Positions 9,148-20,344 of a stretch of DNA of 64,000 nucleotides are shown piece by piece. The notes under the pieces are model-generated. The model saw nothing but the letters and a program-made list of their open reading frames with translations. It was not told the DNA's origin and made no database searches. Origin of the DNA: Pictodentalium vernedei (lineage: Eukaryota > Mollusca > Scaphopoda > Dentaliida > Dentaliidae); the NCBI GenBank assembly GCA_031216915.1, contig CM062297.1, positions 176,132,356-176,196,355 on the forward strand, written 5' to 3'. Every line of letters begins with the position of its first letter. The first letter of the stretch is position 1. Position numbers and translations under genes: made by a program.

Positions 9148-11062
9148 TTGAACAAATCAACTATCTTTGATCGTGATAAAAACATCAAAAAAATCTCAAA
9201 AATGTCTACTGCACAAAGAAATGATGGTATGAAGAACAAGAGGATGGAAGAAAAGAAGGAGGATAGAAGGCTGAGGAGGGAGCGAGAGAGATCTGCTAGG
9301 AGAGGCATCAACGAGGAGGTAAGTGAAACTTCTCTGGCTGTTTTATTAGAGGAGATAGTGGGTAAGCGGGCCCAATTGGACCATTTACTCAATGTAATCA
9401 GTGAAAAGGATGCCACCATCGCCAAACTTAGGGGTGAGCAAAACCTGCCTTCTTCTGCTATAGCCCTGGAGGAGGGTGAGGCTGCCAAAGAGGGAGAGGT
9501 CGCCAGACCCAACTCCTCAGCTAATACAACATCTAGCTTGCCCGGCTCGGCAAGCAGCTCTGAGACCCAGGGGTGTACTCAGGTTTGCACACTCACCCCT
9601 GGATATCCTCCAAAAGAGATTCAGGTTGCGGCAGAGGTCCATCCTGCCCCACATAAGGCAGCCATATCTGACCAAAACAATCTAGTCAAAATCACTGGTG
9701 GCTCAGCAACCTCAGCAACCTCTGAGTTGGAAAAGGGCGGAAGCCCTAGATCTTACGCAGAGGTTGCTCGGACTGCTGGGGGGGGGGGGGGGGTCAGGAT
9801 AACTAAATCACCTCCTCCAATCGACCCCAAGGATCCTTTTAACACTAAAGACTTTAACCCTGATAAACTCATATCACAGTTATTCAGCCCTGAATATAGC
9901 GGTAACAGTCTGTCTGAGGTCTCCTCATCCAAAGCTCAAGTCCCTTCAACCACCAGACCTCAACAGAAAAGAAAACAACAAAAAAGAGACAGCACAGATG
10001 GAGACATAGAACTGCAGGAAAGTACGAATGAGGATGGCTTTGACACCCTGACTGAGCGCAAAGTCAAAAGGTGTCGAAGTCTCATTCCTCGTCCGTGCCC
10101 TCCTGGCTCTAACTCTTTCCCTAGCCTGACTAATCAGAATAACATCCTAGAAAAGGCACCCGGTAATGCTTGCAATTCCAATAACTCCAGTAATTCGAGC
10201 AACTACTCATGTCCAGCAGCAAAGGCACCAAGTCAGCCGGTTCCGAGTAAACCGGCGTCAAATACACCACCTACACCTACTACGCCTACCCCTCTTATGG
10301 AACTTAACTTTTCAGAGGCGGTCAAAAGAAACACAGATCGTCCGCTTACTAAAAACAGGAGACTAGGGAAAGCGACTCCCTGCCCTCCCGTCAAAAAAGT
10401 CAGTCCCCTTCATAATAGTCGTAACAAGGGTTCACCCGGAAACTCCCAAGAATGCCATATCCAGGGGATTGCCGAACTGAGACTGGGAGAGGTTCACATC
10501 TAGGGCCACGGGCAAAAGCACGTGGAGACTTAAGGTGAACTGCCGAAGCAAAGAAATTAAAGAAAAACTAACCAAGAGTGGAGTAACTATTAACGGTAGA
10601 AAACATATGGTTGAGGAGTATAGAACTACCCCTCCACCCATCTAGTGCCATAAGTGCCAAACATTCGGGCACTTAGCCAATAAATGCAGGGGGTATCTGA
10701 CCTGCATGAGATGTGGAGGCAATCACCTCACACAGGGATGCAAGGCAGCCCCCCCCCCCCCCCCATGCCCAAACTGTAAGGGGGATCACGTTAGCAGCTA
10801 TCGCGGGTGCCCCCATTTAAAAAAAAGTCAAACAAAGCATAGAATTAAAAAACCTAAATCTAAACAATCCCGACAGCGCCCCCCCCCCCCCCCCCCCCAT
10901 ACAATCTGCTCACTGGTTGCAGGAGCATTGTTCACTGTATTAGATAAACACGTAATTACTAATCTGTCCGACATCTGTCGTGATGTTAGCCGGTCAGCGT
11001 CCCGGCTTTTCAAAACACAGATTTCGGACTCGCTAATTAAAGCCTCAATCAACACCGAATAA
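9148..11062 (+). pseudogene. LINE copy B ORF1, gag-like nucleic-acid-binding protein (disrupted)
   Basis: The first 451 codons are open (9148-10503): a charged N terminus with coiled-coil character (residues about 20-100), SYAEVAR, a DPKDPFNTKDFNPDK block, and an acidic-basic block DEDGF-like (NEDGFDTLTERKVKR). After a shift near 10450-10500 the homology continues in another frame with KSTWRLKV, then a TAG at 10639, then three zinc knuckles: CHKCQTFGHLANKC (CX2CX4HX4C), CMRCGGNHLTQGC (CX2CX3HX4C) and CPNCKGDHVSSYRGC (CX2CX3HX6C), interrupted by C/G runs. Jockey-superfamily ORF1 proteins have this order of a PRE_C2HC-like domain followed by three knuckles and coat the element RNA. The true start may be the next ATG at 9202. 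It ends 50 bp before ORF2. Confidence 0.8.
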
Positions 11063-11112
11063 GGCCGCCACTTAACCCCTAACAAAACACCGTAATTAAC
11101 TACACTCCCATC

Positions 11113-13851
11113 ATGAATAAGTTACAAATAGCAGTGTGGAACGCTAGAAGCGTTAACAATAAAAAAAACTTCAACTCAGCCGATATTTCGAAGACACAGA
11201 CATTATCTGTATCTGCGAAAGTTGGCTTCGACCCAGTAAAAACTTCTCGGTAAGCGGGTTCAGCACTATTAGAAGAGATCGATTAACCACCACTGGTGGC
11301 GGCGTCGCTCTTCTAATAAAGCAGAACATCAAAACCAAAACCATAAAAACTAATCACCTCGATGCAGAGGTGATTGCTACTGAAATCACTGCTGACAATA
11401 AAAACATCGCGATTGTTTGTTATTATAACGACCCAAGCAAAATTGTTTCTGACACTGTCTTTGAATTCTTTACGAGGAAATACAAACACTGCATTTTCCT
11501 CGGCGACTTCAATGCCAAACACCTGTACTTTGGCTGCAACAAAACTACACCAAACGGTGAATCCCTCCTTGAAAAAACATGACCTTCACGTGGTTATGAA
11601 TGACAGCTCAGCAACTTATATCAGTAATAACCCATTATTCTCATCCGAAATCCTCGATCTAATTATCGCTAGTGACTCCCTGATAAACCATATCGACGAC
11701 CAATGGGTCCGCGAAGATGACTTAGGCAGTGACCACCTCCCGGTCCATGCCTCTCTGTAGCTTGGAAATGGCCCACTCAGGTAGGTACCCCCCCTCCCCC
11801 CACTCTCCGTAGAAACATCAGGACAATTAACTGGAACCTCTACCGCGATATCATTGATGTCAAACTCACTAACTCCCCCCCCCCCCCCCCCCCCCCATCC
11901 AATGCAGCGGAACTAGAAACCCAATGCGAGAGCATTGAGAAAATCATTAACTCAACCTTAAACGAAATATGCCCAAAAGAGGAAGTACGCCCCTGGAGAA
12001 ACACTATCTCGGGCGAGACTCTGTTACTTATCAAATCTAAACGGAAAGCTCTCCGCGCTCTCAAAAAAGAAACTGCCCCCAGCAAGAAATCCGAACTCAA
12101 AAAAACATACAACCGCCTTCATGGCGAAGTCAAAGAAGCCCTCAAGGCTGAAAAACAAGCCAGCTGGGGAAAGGCAACAGCCAACCTAAACGGGACCCAA
12201 GATGCTAAAACATTCTGGGAGTCTTTCAAAATTCTTACTGGGCAAAAAAACAAGGGCGGCAAAACCCCTTAAGAAGGAAGATGGCTCTTTCACTCGCACC
12301 GACAAAGAGAAGGCCGACACCTTTGCCGACCTCCTAAAAAAAACGAATCGCCCGTACCAAGGCACGGGCAATGATGACGCCGTCATCAACGCGATTGATG
12401 GCTTCATCAATGAACACCCCAATATCTACCGGGACCCCAACTTCGATAGCGAGCCAGAAGAAGGGGACGATGATGACCTTGTCACCCCCATCACCAATGA
12501 CGAAATCATTAATGTCATAAAAAATGCAAAAACTCCTCCTCACCCGGCGAAGATGAAGTAAGCTACAAAATTCTAAAACAAAGCCCAAACTCCCTAATCG
12601 AAAAACTAAACAAACTATTCAACGCATGCCTCACCCATGGCTACTTTCCCAAATGTTGAAAAAAAGCCATCGGTGTCATGATACCAAAACCCGATAAGGA
12701 CCCCTCCGATCCAGCCAGCTACCGCCCAATCAGCCTGCTCAGCTGCATTGGTAAGACATTCGAAAGAATCCTTACCAATCGGTTCAGGGGGCACCTTGAA
12801 GAAATCGACTTCTTCAATAAATGGCAAAGAGCCTACAGAAACCGTAAAGAAGGCATTGAACATGTCTACCGACTAGTGACCCAAATGAAAACTGCTATCA
12901 ACAATCAGCAAATAGGCGTGGCAGTCCTGCTAGACGTCGAAAAAGCATTCGACTCTGTTTGGCATAATGGAATGCGCTACAAATTATCAAAAATGAGACT
13001 ACCCGTGACACTGCTTAGATTACTATCCTCTTTCCTAAATGATCGCGAAATTAAAGTTAGAGTGAACAATGAAATGTCCGACAGTGTCCCCCTTGAAGCC
13101 AGCACCCCCAAGGATCCGTCCTAAGCCCCCTCCTATACATCTTTTTCGTAAATGACCTTAGCTTCTCCGATGACCGCGTTCAGGTTTCCCAATTCGCGGA
13201 TGATAAGGGCCTCTGGGACTTAACAATACGGCCAATCTGCTCCAAAAACAAATGCAACGCGCTCTCGATGAGCTTGAACAATGGTGTGCCAAATGAAGAA
13301 TAAAGCTAAACGCCAATAAAACCCAACGAATCACCTTTACTCGCAAGACAACTAAACGGGACTTTGACCCCTAAAACTTATGGATAACACCCTCCCAGAA
13401 TGCAAAGAAGCTGGGCATCACCATTGATCAAAAACTGTCCTTCAACAAACATACCGACGACATGGCGAAAAAAGCTACCAAACGAATTAACTTACTGAAA
13501 ATGCTTAAGGGAACTTCATGGGGGGCCAACCAGTCCACCCTACTCAAACTATACACATCCTTTGTGCGCCCAGAACTCGAATACGGTGCATTAATACTAA
13601 CTGACCTCAACCAAACTAATATGGGAAAACTCCAGAGGGTCCAAAATCACGCGCCTAGAGTTGCCTTCCGCGCCCCATGGGACACACCCATCAAAACACT
13701 CCACGACAGGGCCGATATCCCCACCATTAAAGACCGCCTAGCCACCCTGGCCGCAAAAAATCATGACCGGTTAGCCGACAGCGAACTAATCTCCGAACTT
13801 GGAACAATTTGCGAAAGCCGACAAAAGCCCAAAAATTGCAATCAAAACTAA
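11113..13851 (+). pseudogene. LINE copy B ORF2, APE endonuclease plus reverse transcriptase (disrupted)
   Basis: It starts MNKLQIAVWNARSVNNKK and is broken by several frameshifts, one in an A-run at about 11160 and others near 11580, 12260 and 12530. Endonuclease motifs are CICESW, RRDR, GDFNAKH and GSDHLPV. Reverse-transcriptase motifs are SYRPISLLSCIGKTFERIL, LLDVEKAFDSVWH and SFLNDREIKVRVN; the FADD box (about 13191-13202) survives in another frame. The C-terminal thumb region (LKMLKGTSWGANQS to ICESRQK) is open from 13462. There is no RNase H. A one-base deletion at about 13113 turns the expected KGSVLSP into KDPS-stop. In life it would nick target DNA and copy the RNA. This copy is dead. 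Confidence 0.85.
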
Positions 13852-14193
13852 GACCGCTCGAAAAACAGTCAGCGCGCATAAACAACGCAGGGAACAAAGG
13901 GGAAGGGTAGGTAGGCCAAGCCACTGTCAGTAAATCTACTGCGACCCCACAGTACGACATGTCCTGCTCCAGGCATGCTACAATGCGCGGAACCAAACTA
14001 CCCTGCCCCCACAATCTCAGCAAATCTACGTAGGGAAAGGGTAGGTAGGCCAAGCCACTGTCAAGCAAACCTACTGCGACCCCACAGTACGACATGTCCT
14101 GCTCCAGGCATGCTACAATGCGCGGAACCAAACTACCCTGCCCAAACTCGTGACCCTAAATAAACTCAATTTAATCTAAATATGGTCGAAACC

Positions 14194-14254
14194 AGCGAAG
14201 GGCATAACAGACACATCCTCGGGTGTGGTTTAGTGTCTAAACCTGTTACCCTCC
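14194..14254 (+). ncRNA. Three-way-junction RNA motif, LINE copy B
   Basis: TAACAG (14205-14210) pairs with CTGTTA (14243-14248), enclosing an ACAC..GTGT hairpin and GGTTTAG/CTAAACC (14227-14243). GCGaaGGG and CCCtccCGC extend the outer helix. This copy has one C-to-A change in the middle hairpin compared with copies at 17574 and 23474. Confidence 0.6.
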
Positions 14255-14801
14255 CGCAACAAACTCACTATCACCCTATGAAGCTGATCAGCAGCTTAAC
14301 TGTGATCATAATTAAAACATAATGTGCTACTTTTATCTCTTATTCTATTGAAAACTAATTCGGCTTCTTCTTTTAAGCAGGTACACAGAAGATGTTTTTT
14401 GACAAGCACCCCAATAACCGCTGCGGACAGTCCAACCGTTACAGAAACGGTAACCCCCCATGGTTCCTGTACATCCTCCGCCCCATCCCTAAAAGTGGTC
14501 GACCACTTTAGGGGAGGCGAGCGTTGGTCCTGCGTCCCGCCTCTGCCCCTTTTTGTAAGCGCATTGCGCATCATTTTGTCCCAACCCAATAGGATTACAA
14601 ATGCAGGCCTGAGCCCGAACCAGGGAAGTTCGGGTCTTCTTCTTCTTGGTGGTCCCCGAAAGGGGTCGTTGTTGTTTTCCTTCAAAGAGTCCAACCAAAC
14701 AGAAACAGCCTGAGGCAGATTACACTTGCCGGTGATGGCCATCACTCATAATCATCCTCGAAGCGGCAGACTATACTTGCCCGAAAATCCAGATCGACTG
14801 C

Positions 14802-14868
14802 ACCCCCGGGGAGAGGTAGTACCTTTGTGAGAGGACCCAACCTCTCACACTGGTCCTCACCCGAGGGT
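14802..14868 (+). ncRNA. Structured RNA motif (UTR copy, LINE B)
   Basis: ACCCCCGGG (14802-14810) pairs with CCCGAGGGT (14860-14868) with one C-A mismatch. The inner hairpin GTGAGAGG-ACCCAA-CCTCTCAC (14827-14848) is perfect, and GGTAGTACC is kept. It is not translated here, unlike the copies at 7761, 8230 and 27048. Confidence 0.6.
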
Positions 14869-15056
14869 TCAACCGACATCAGCCAAGAGACCATAACGAC
14901 GCAACTGGTGACACCGGCCGAGTACCTGAAGCAGTTCCTCCTTCAAAACGCCTAGACATGTGAGAATGAATCACCTACAGTCAATGAGGGTCGAAAGGGG
15001 CTTGTCCCCCATACCGTCACTGCGCGCCTTCGGCGCGCGAAACCATTCCTTTGGCC

Positions 15057-15586
15057 TTTGGAAACCGATTCGGGTAAGAATCGCAAAACGGCAATGGGAC
15101 GACCCAGCCAAGGAGGGGTGGAGGGGGGGGGGGGGCTCACTAATCTCTCATCATTTCTAATTTCAGCAGCACCAAGAGCCCAAGCACAGACACCCCACCG
15201 ACAGAAGCAGACACCCGATCAACCAAAATCACTCAGACCTAGACATCAACCACCAACAGAAGAGCCTGAGGCAGACTATACTTGCCAGTGATAGCTCCAA
15301 CACTCACCCAAGTGGCAGACTATACTTGCCCGAAGAAACACACAAGACACGATAGACAATCAACCATGACAACATCCAACAGAACTGCCACACAGCCAAA
15401 CCACCACTCAACACAGGAACAGAAGACAGGGGGGGGGGGGGGGGGGGGGGACTTTAATCATCATATACTTTTTAATTTCAGCCACGGCAGAGAAAGATAA
15501 CCCAGTACCACAAAGACAGCAAACCAGACCAGACACCGCTGCAAGAAAGACTCCCCTACAGACCACATAGCAACGTCACAACAGCC

Positions 15587-15619
<33 letters not shown>

Positions 15620-16513
15620 CGGCAGAGACACAGAATCTAGCATCTTTAACGCACCAGACCAAGACACCGCCGTAAGAAAGACTCCCCGCCAGCTAACACA
15701 GCAACGACACAACAGCCCGAATAACAACAACAACAGAAGAGCTTGAGGCAGACTATACTTGCCAGTGATAGCTCCAACACTCATTTAAGCGGCAGACTAT
15801 ACTTGCCTGAAAATCACACTCAACAGAAATACATCCAGAAAAAGACCTTGCAAAATGCACACACTTCTTCACTGTACTCTACCTTTTGCCGCTTTTAATC
15901 TAAGGTTTTTTTTACTATCTTTCAGATTCTCTCTTTTTCCCAATAACCGCTATGGATATCAATAACCGCTACGGATATCAGTAACCGTTATGGCAACACA
16001 ATAACCGTTATGGCTTCAGCACATCCTTCACTCCATCCTTTGAGGTGGGCATCCACCCACAGGGAGGCGAGCGTCGGTCCTGCGCCCCAATTTCTTAGCC
16101 CCTTTTTGTAAAGCGCTCCTCTAGCGCAGAATATGTCCCGACACTATGATAATCGCAGGCCTGTTACCTGAACCAGGAATGGTCAGGTTGGGTGGCACCT
16201 TGTTAAGGTCCGTTTTGTTTCTTTCAAATTGTCAATCGCCGAAACCATACACGTCAGCTAAAGAGCCCAAGGCAGATTATACTTGCCGATGAAGGCTTAC
16301 CTTCACTACAAAACCAAAAGCGGCAGACTATACTTGCCTGAAGAACAACCAGAAACATCAAATCCAATCCTCTTCCTCCTTTGCACCGACCGGACATGAT
16401 GCAGTCTCAAAAATTAACGGAAATATATTATACAGTTAACGAGGGTCGAAAGGGGTTTCTCCCAAAACGTCCCAGCGCGCCTTCGGCGCGCTAAAACTAT
16501 TCTTTTAGCTTTT
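15057..16513 (+). mobile_element. 5'-truncated LINE fragment, subfamily II 3' UTR only
   Basis: It is flanked by TTTGGAAACCGATTCG at 15056-15071 and TTTTGGAAACCGATTCG at about 16511-16527, which behave as a shared target-site duplication. It matches 31010-32480 throughout. Contents: G-runs at 15121 and 15430, acceptor-like TTTCTAATTTCAG (about 15154) and TTTTTAATTTCAG (about 15470), a CAA microsatellite at 15585-15620, three GGCAGAYTATACTTGCC pairs (15270/15314, 15747/15791, 16271/16322), four tandem AACCGYTAYGG words (15953-16020), hairpins GGTGG-GCAT-CCACC (about 16041-16055) and CCTGA...TCAGG (about 16170), and the tail GCGCGCCTTCGGCGCGC (16477-16493). Confidence 0.7.
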
Positions 16514-16543
16514 GGAAACCGATTCGCTCTCGATGACCTAGAA

Positions 16544-17152
16544 TTCGCTCTCGATGACCTAGAACAATGGTGTGCCAAATGGAGAATTAAGCTGAACGCC
16601 AATAAAACCCAACGAATCACCTTTACTCACAAGACAACTAAACGTGATTTTGACCTAAAACTTATGGATAACACCCTCCCAGAATGCAATGAAGCGAAAT
16701 TCCTGGGCATCACCATTGACCAAAAACAGTCCTTCAACAAACATACCGACGACATGGCCAAAAAAGCTACCAAACGCATTAACTTACTAAAAATGCTTAA
16801 GGGAACTTCATGGGGGGGGGGGGGGGCCAACCAGTCCACCCTACTCAAACTATACAAAGCCTTTGTGCGTCCAGTACTCGAATACAGTGCAATCATACTA
16901 ACTGACCTCAACCAAACTAACATGGGAAAACTCCAGAAGGTCCAAAATCACGCGCTTAGAGTTGACCTCTGCGCCCCATGGGACACACCCATCAAAACAA
17001 TCCACGACAGGGCCGATATCCCCACCATTAAAGACCGCCTAGCCAGCCTGGCCGCGAAAAATCATGACCGGTTAGCCGACAGCGAACTAATCTCCGAACT
17101 TGGAGCCATTTGCGAAAGCCGACAAAAGCCCAAAAATTGCAATCAAAACTAA
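16544..17152 (+). pseudogene. 5'-truncated LINE: reverse-transcriptase C-terminal fragment
   Basis: The frame begins inside the reverse transcriptase, downstream of the FADD box (DDLEQWCAKWRIKLNANKTQ), and runs to a TAA at 17150. It includes AKFLGITIDQK, the thumb region LKMLKGTSWG...ANQS and ICESRQKPKNCNQN. A G-run expansion at 16813-16827 adds residues but keeps the frame. At its 5' end ATTCGCTCTCGATGACCTAGA is present twice in tandem (16522-16542, 16543-16563), a possible junction duplication made on insertion. It cannot have been active alone. Confidence 0.8.
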
Positions 17153-17425
17153 GACCGCTCGAATAAAACTAGGGAACGAGAAGGTGAACTATCAGGCAGA
17201 AAGACAGCTTAACTGTGGCCTTCTACCAGAAAGGGCTGCCTTCACCGACTCAAGTAAAATTACATCAAGATTAAATATTGTTAAAAAACTAAATGAATAG
17301 GGAACGAGAAGGTGAGTAAACAGGCAGAAAAACAGCTGAACTGTGGCCTTCTACCAGAAAGGGCTGCCTTCACCGACTCAACTAAAATTTAAATCACGAT
17401 TGGATACTTTAGATCTCATTTCCAG

Positions 17426-17501
17426 CCGGGGAGGGGCTCGGCCCACACAGGTCGCTCGAGATATCAGGCGAGAGCGCCTTGTGTGGGCTGGGCCTCCCCG
17501 G
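17426..17501 (+). ncRNA. Long three-part RNA hairpin in LINE 3' UTR
   Basis: Helices of 9, 9 and 5 bp stack with small internal loops. In copy C (about 23316-23400) the two inner helices are kept, and the innermost gains an A-T pair (ACGCTC/GAGCGT), but the outer strand has become a G-run. Probably part of the element's folded 3' RNA; role unknown. Confidence 0.6.
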
Positions 17502-17573
17502 ATGAGGGCGAGATTTGCAGTGTTTAATCTTGATGCAAAATAAACTCAAACTAATCTAAACATGGTCGAAACC

Positions 17574-17637
17574 AGCGAAGGGCATAACAGAAACACCCTC
17601 GGGTGTGGTTTAGTGTCTAAACCTGTTACCCTCCCGC
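17574..17637 (+). ncRNA. Three-way-junction RNA motif, truncated LINE
   Basis: Outer AGCG/CGCT, GGG/CCC and TAACAG/CTGTTA enclose ACACCC-TC-GGGTGT (17593-17606) and GGTTTAG-TGT-CTAAACC (17607-17623). Every helix is perfect in this copy. Confidence 0.65.
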
Positions 17638-18192
17638 TACAAACTCACTATCAACCTAAGATGGTGATCTAACAGGCAGATTAACAGCTTAACTGTGATC
17701 ACAATTAGAACATAATGTGCTACTCTTTACTTCTACATATTCTAATGAAAACTAATTCTACCTTCTTCTTTTAAGCAGGTACACAGAAGATGCTTTTTGA
17801 CCAGCACCCCAATAACTGCTACAGACAGTCTAACCGTTATGGAAACAGTCACCCCCACGGTTCCTGAACATCCTCCACTCCCTCCCTGAACGTGGTCGAC
17901 CACCTTAAGGGAGGCGAGCGTTGGTCCTGCGTCCCACCTCGGCCCCTTTTTGTAAGTGCATTGCGCATCTTTTTGTCCCAACCCATTAGGATCACAATGC
18001 AGGCCTGCCCCCGAACCAGGGAAGTTCGGGTCTTCTTCTTGGTGGTCCTCGAAAGGGGTCGTTGTTTCCTTCAAAGACATCCTATCAAACAGAGACAGCC
18101 TGAGGCAGATTATACTTGCCAGTGATGGCCATCACTCAATATCATCTCCGAAGTGGCAGACTATACTTGCCTGAAAATTCAGATCGACTGCT

Positions 18193-18257
18193 CCCTCGGG
18201 GAGAGGTAGTACCTTTGTGAGAGGACCCAACCTCTCACACTGGTCCTCACCCGAGGG
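18193..18257 (+). ncRNA. Structured RNA motif (UTR copy, truncated LINE)
   Basis: CCCTCGGG (18193-18200) pairs perfectly with CCCGAGGG (18250-18257). The inner GTGAGAGG-ACCCAA-CCTCTCAC hairpin and GGTAGTACC are conserved. Confidence 0.65.
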
Positions 18258-18458
18258 TTCAACCGACATCAGTCAAAGAGACCATCACGCCGCAACCGGT
18301 GACACCTGCCGAGTACCTGAACCTGTTCCTCCTTCAACACGAATAGACATGTGGAAATTAATCATTTACAGCCAATGAGGGTCGAAAGGGGCTTGTTCCC
18401 CATACCGTCCCCGCGCGCCTTCAGCGCGTTAAACCATTCCTTTCGAACTAACTTAATC

Positions 18459-20291
18459 ATGACCAGCATCAACACAACCAGAATTATAAAGCCAACCAGC
18501 TTTAATACCAATGGAAGAAAGAAGGAAGAGACCTGGGAGAACGTAAGGAGTGAGAGAAGGAGAGAACAGCTCGCAGAGAGTCGGTCACTGGATCAAGTAA
18601 GGTAAGTTCTAATAGCAATAGTAAGGGGGCAGTGGGGCCCCAATTTGAAATATTACAGAAATTTATGGAGGATAGAGAGAAGGAAAGAGCCGAAAATCGG
18701 GAAGATAGAATGAGGGAGAGGGGAGAATGGCGGCTGAGGTATGCGGAAATGGAGAGAAAGCATGCCCAGCAGGAGGACACTATTGCCAAACTCACTAGAG
18801 ACATGGCCGAAGAGAGACTAGCCGCTAGCGAGAGGTTTGAGAGAATAACAAACCAAATCAATACCTTGTCAACCCAACTGGGCTTGCAAAAACAGTCTAA
18901 TGTGCCAGACAGCTGCGCTACTTTGGGAGATGCTCCTGCAGCCACTGTGGCTTCTGTTGGGTCACCTCCTTGTAGCCCAATCAAGATCATTGCAATTGCT
19001 GAGGTTCATGCTGAAGCTGAAGCCTTGGATAACTCTTTCATAAGAGAAATTCTACCCACCGATCTCCAGATGGCTACTCCTGAGGGACTTGTCCCTGATG
19101 AGTCGTCATCTGGTCGGCGGGATATAGGTCCCACAAATGAAGCTTTCAAGGACCCAGCAGATCCCTGCTCTCTGGGTATACCATCTGCCCAGACAAGAAT
19201 CTGGAGACTATGCTCGCCACACAGCTGGAAAGTGCTCCTAGAAGTATTGTGACCCCGTCTCGCAACAAAAGTAAAAGAAAGAAATCAATAGACCTAGAGA
19301 GTGAGTTGGTGGAGGTGGTGGACCGACAGGGCTTTTTTCACACCGTTGACCGGCAGGTCAAGAAAGTGAGGAACTGCCCTCCATCCACCCCCTCACCCAA
19401 ACCACTCTCTCATCCAGAAACTAATGATGAGCCCCAAACAAATCTGCCAGGGCCTCTTCCACTCCTGGAGACACCCTGGTCAACTGTCGTCTCTAGGAAG
19501 AAGGGTAAAAACGTGACACCCAACAACCAAAATCAAGCTAGCAGCCAAAACCAGAAAGGGGGGCAAAATCTAGGCAGCCTCCCCAATAATAACAATAATA
19601 GTAAAAACAAAACCAACGGCATTAGAGAGGGCAGGGGTAACAACCCCCCAACCTCACTGCGGTAATAACTAGGGTTCATCCCGACACACCCAGTGGAGCC
19701 ATAAACCTTAGCCTAAATAACTGCAAATGGGAGAGATTCCACTCCAAAGCCACAGGCAAGGTCACGTGGAAAATAAAAGTCACCTACCCCAACAAGGAAA
19801 CAAAAGCAAAAATAATCAAAGATGGGATCCACATCAATGGCAGGTGGCACGCCGGGGAGGAATACAATACCTCCCCAACGCCCATACAGTGCCACAAATG
19901 CCAAAAGTTCGGGCATATCGCCAACAAATGCAGAGGGAATTTAACCTGCATGAATTGCGGAGAATCACATCTCACCAAGTCATGCAGGTTGAAGTCCCCC
20001 TCTTGCCCCAACTGTAAAGGTAGTCATCCCAGCAGCTACCGGGGGTGTCACCATTTTAAAAAAGTAAAAACCGCCCTCAAGCTAAAATACCTAAATCTCA
20101 TCAAGTCTGACAATGCGTCATCTCTTCATACTGTCTGCTCCCTTATCGCCGGTTCGATTCACTCAGTATTAAGCAAACACGCCAAAACCAATCTGTCTGA
20201 CATCTGCCAAGATGTCAGCCGATCGGCGTCCCGACTTTTCAAAACGCATATCTCGGAATCACTAATCAAAGCCGCTATCAACTCAGACTAA
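18459..20291 (+). pseudogene. LINE copy C ORF1, gag-like protein (frameshifted)
   Basis: The ATG at 18459 starts a charged N terminus (GRKKEETWENVRSERRREQ), which meets a stop at 18603. Homology continues in another frame from about 18606 with a strong coiled coil (MEDREKERAENREDRMRERG to NTLSTQLG), then shifts again near 19210 to a frame with VVDRQGFFHTVDRQVKK and WSTVVSRKK. Near 19665 it shifts once more into the zinc-knuckle segment: CHKCQKFGHIANKC, CMNCGESHLTKSC, CPNCKGSHPSSYRGC, ending SESLIKAAINSD. Domain order equals copies B and E. Its stop is 53 bp before ORF2. Frame breaks mean the copy is inactive, unless some are assembly errors. Confidence 0.8.
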
Positions 20292-20344
20292 AGCACCTGT
20301 CTAACCAACATCTAAAGCACCGCTACTAATTCCCTACCCCCGTC

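Larger units (their letters stand above)
13852..15056 (+). other. LINE copy B 3' UTR (subfamily I), highly structured
   Basis: The order is: a tandem duplication of about 110 bp (13906-14015 and 14037-14146); the three-way-junction motif (14194-14254); a pyrimidine tract ending AAGCAG|GTACACAG at about 14380; AACCGCTGCGG and AACCGTTACAG words; hairpin AGTGG-TCGA-CCACT (about 14497-14511); GCGCATTGCGC; CCCGAAC-CAGGGAA-GTTCGGG (about 14612-14632); CCCC-GAAA-GGGG (about 14656-14667); the pair GGCAGATTACACTTGCC / GGCAGACTATACTTGCC (14714-14730, 14765-14781); the GGTAGTACC structure (14802-14868); and the tail ending GCGCGCCTTCGGCGCGC (15026-15042). Confidence 0.75.
17153..18440 (+). other. Subfamily I LINE 3' UTR (truncated copy)
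   Basis: Two diverged tandem units start GGGAACGAGAAGGTGA (17170, 17301). A long three-part hairpin at 17426-17501 follows: CCGGGGAGG/CCTCCCCGG, GCCCACACA/TGTGTGGGC and CGCTC/GAGCG. Then come the three-way junction (17574-17637), GTGG-TCGA-CCAC (about 17893), CCCGAAC...GTTCGGG, CCTCGAAAGGGG, the hairpin pair (18104-18120, 18155-18171), the GGTAGTACC structure and the tail GCGCGCCTTCAGCGCG (18413-18428). Confidence 0.7.

Noticed and set aside
14714-14781. TATACTTGCCTG as a U1 snRNA 5' end or an antisense GC-type splice site
   Set aside because: The match is 10 of 11 bases and short; nothing else of U1 is present, and the hairpin reading explains the conservation better.
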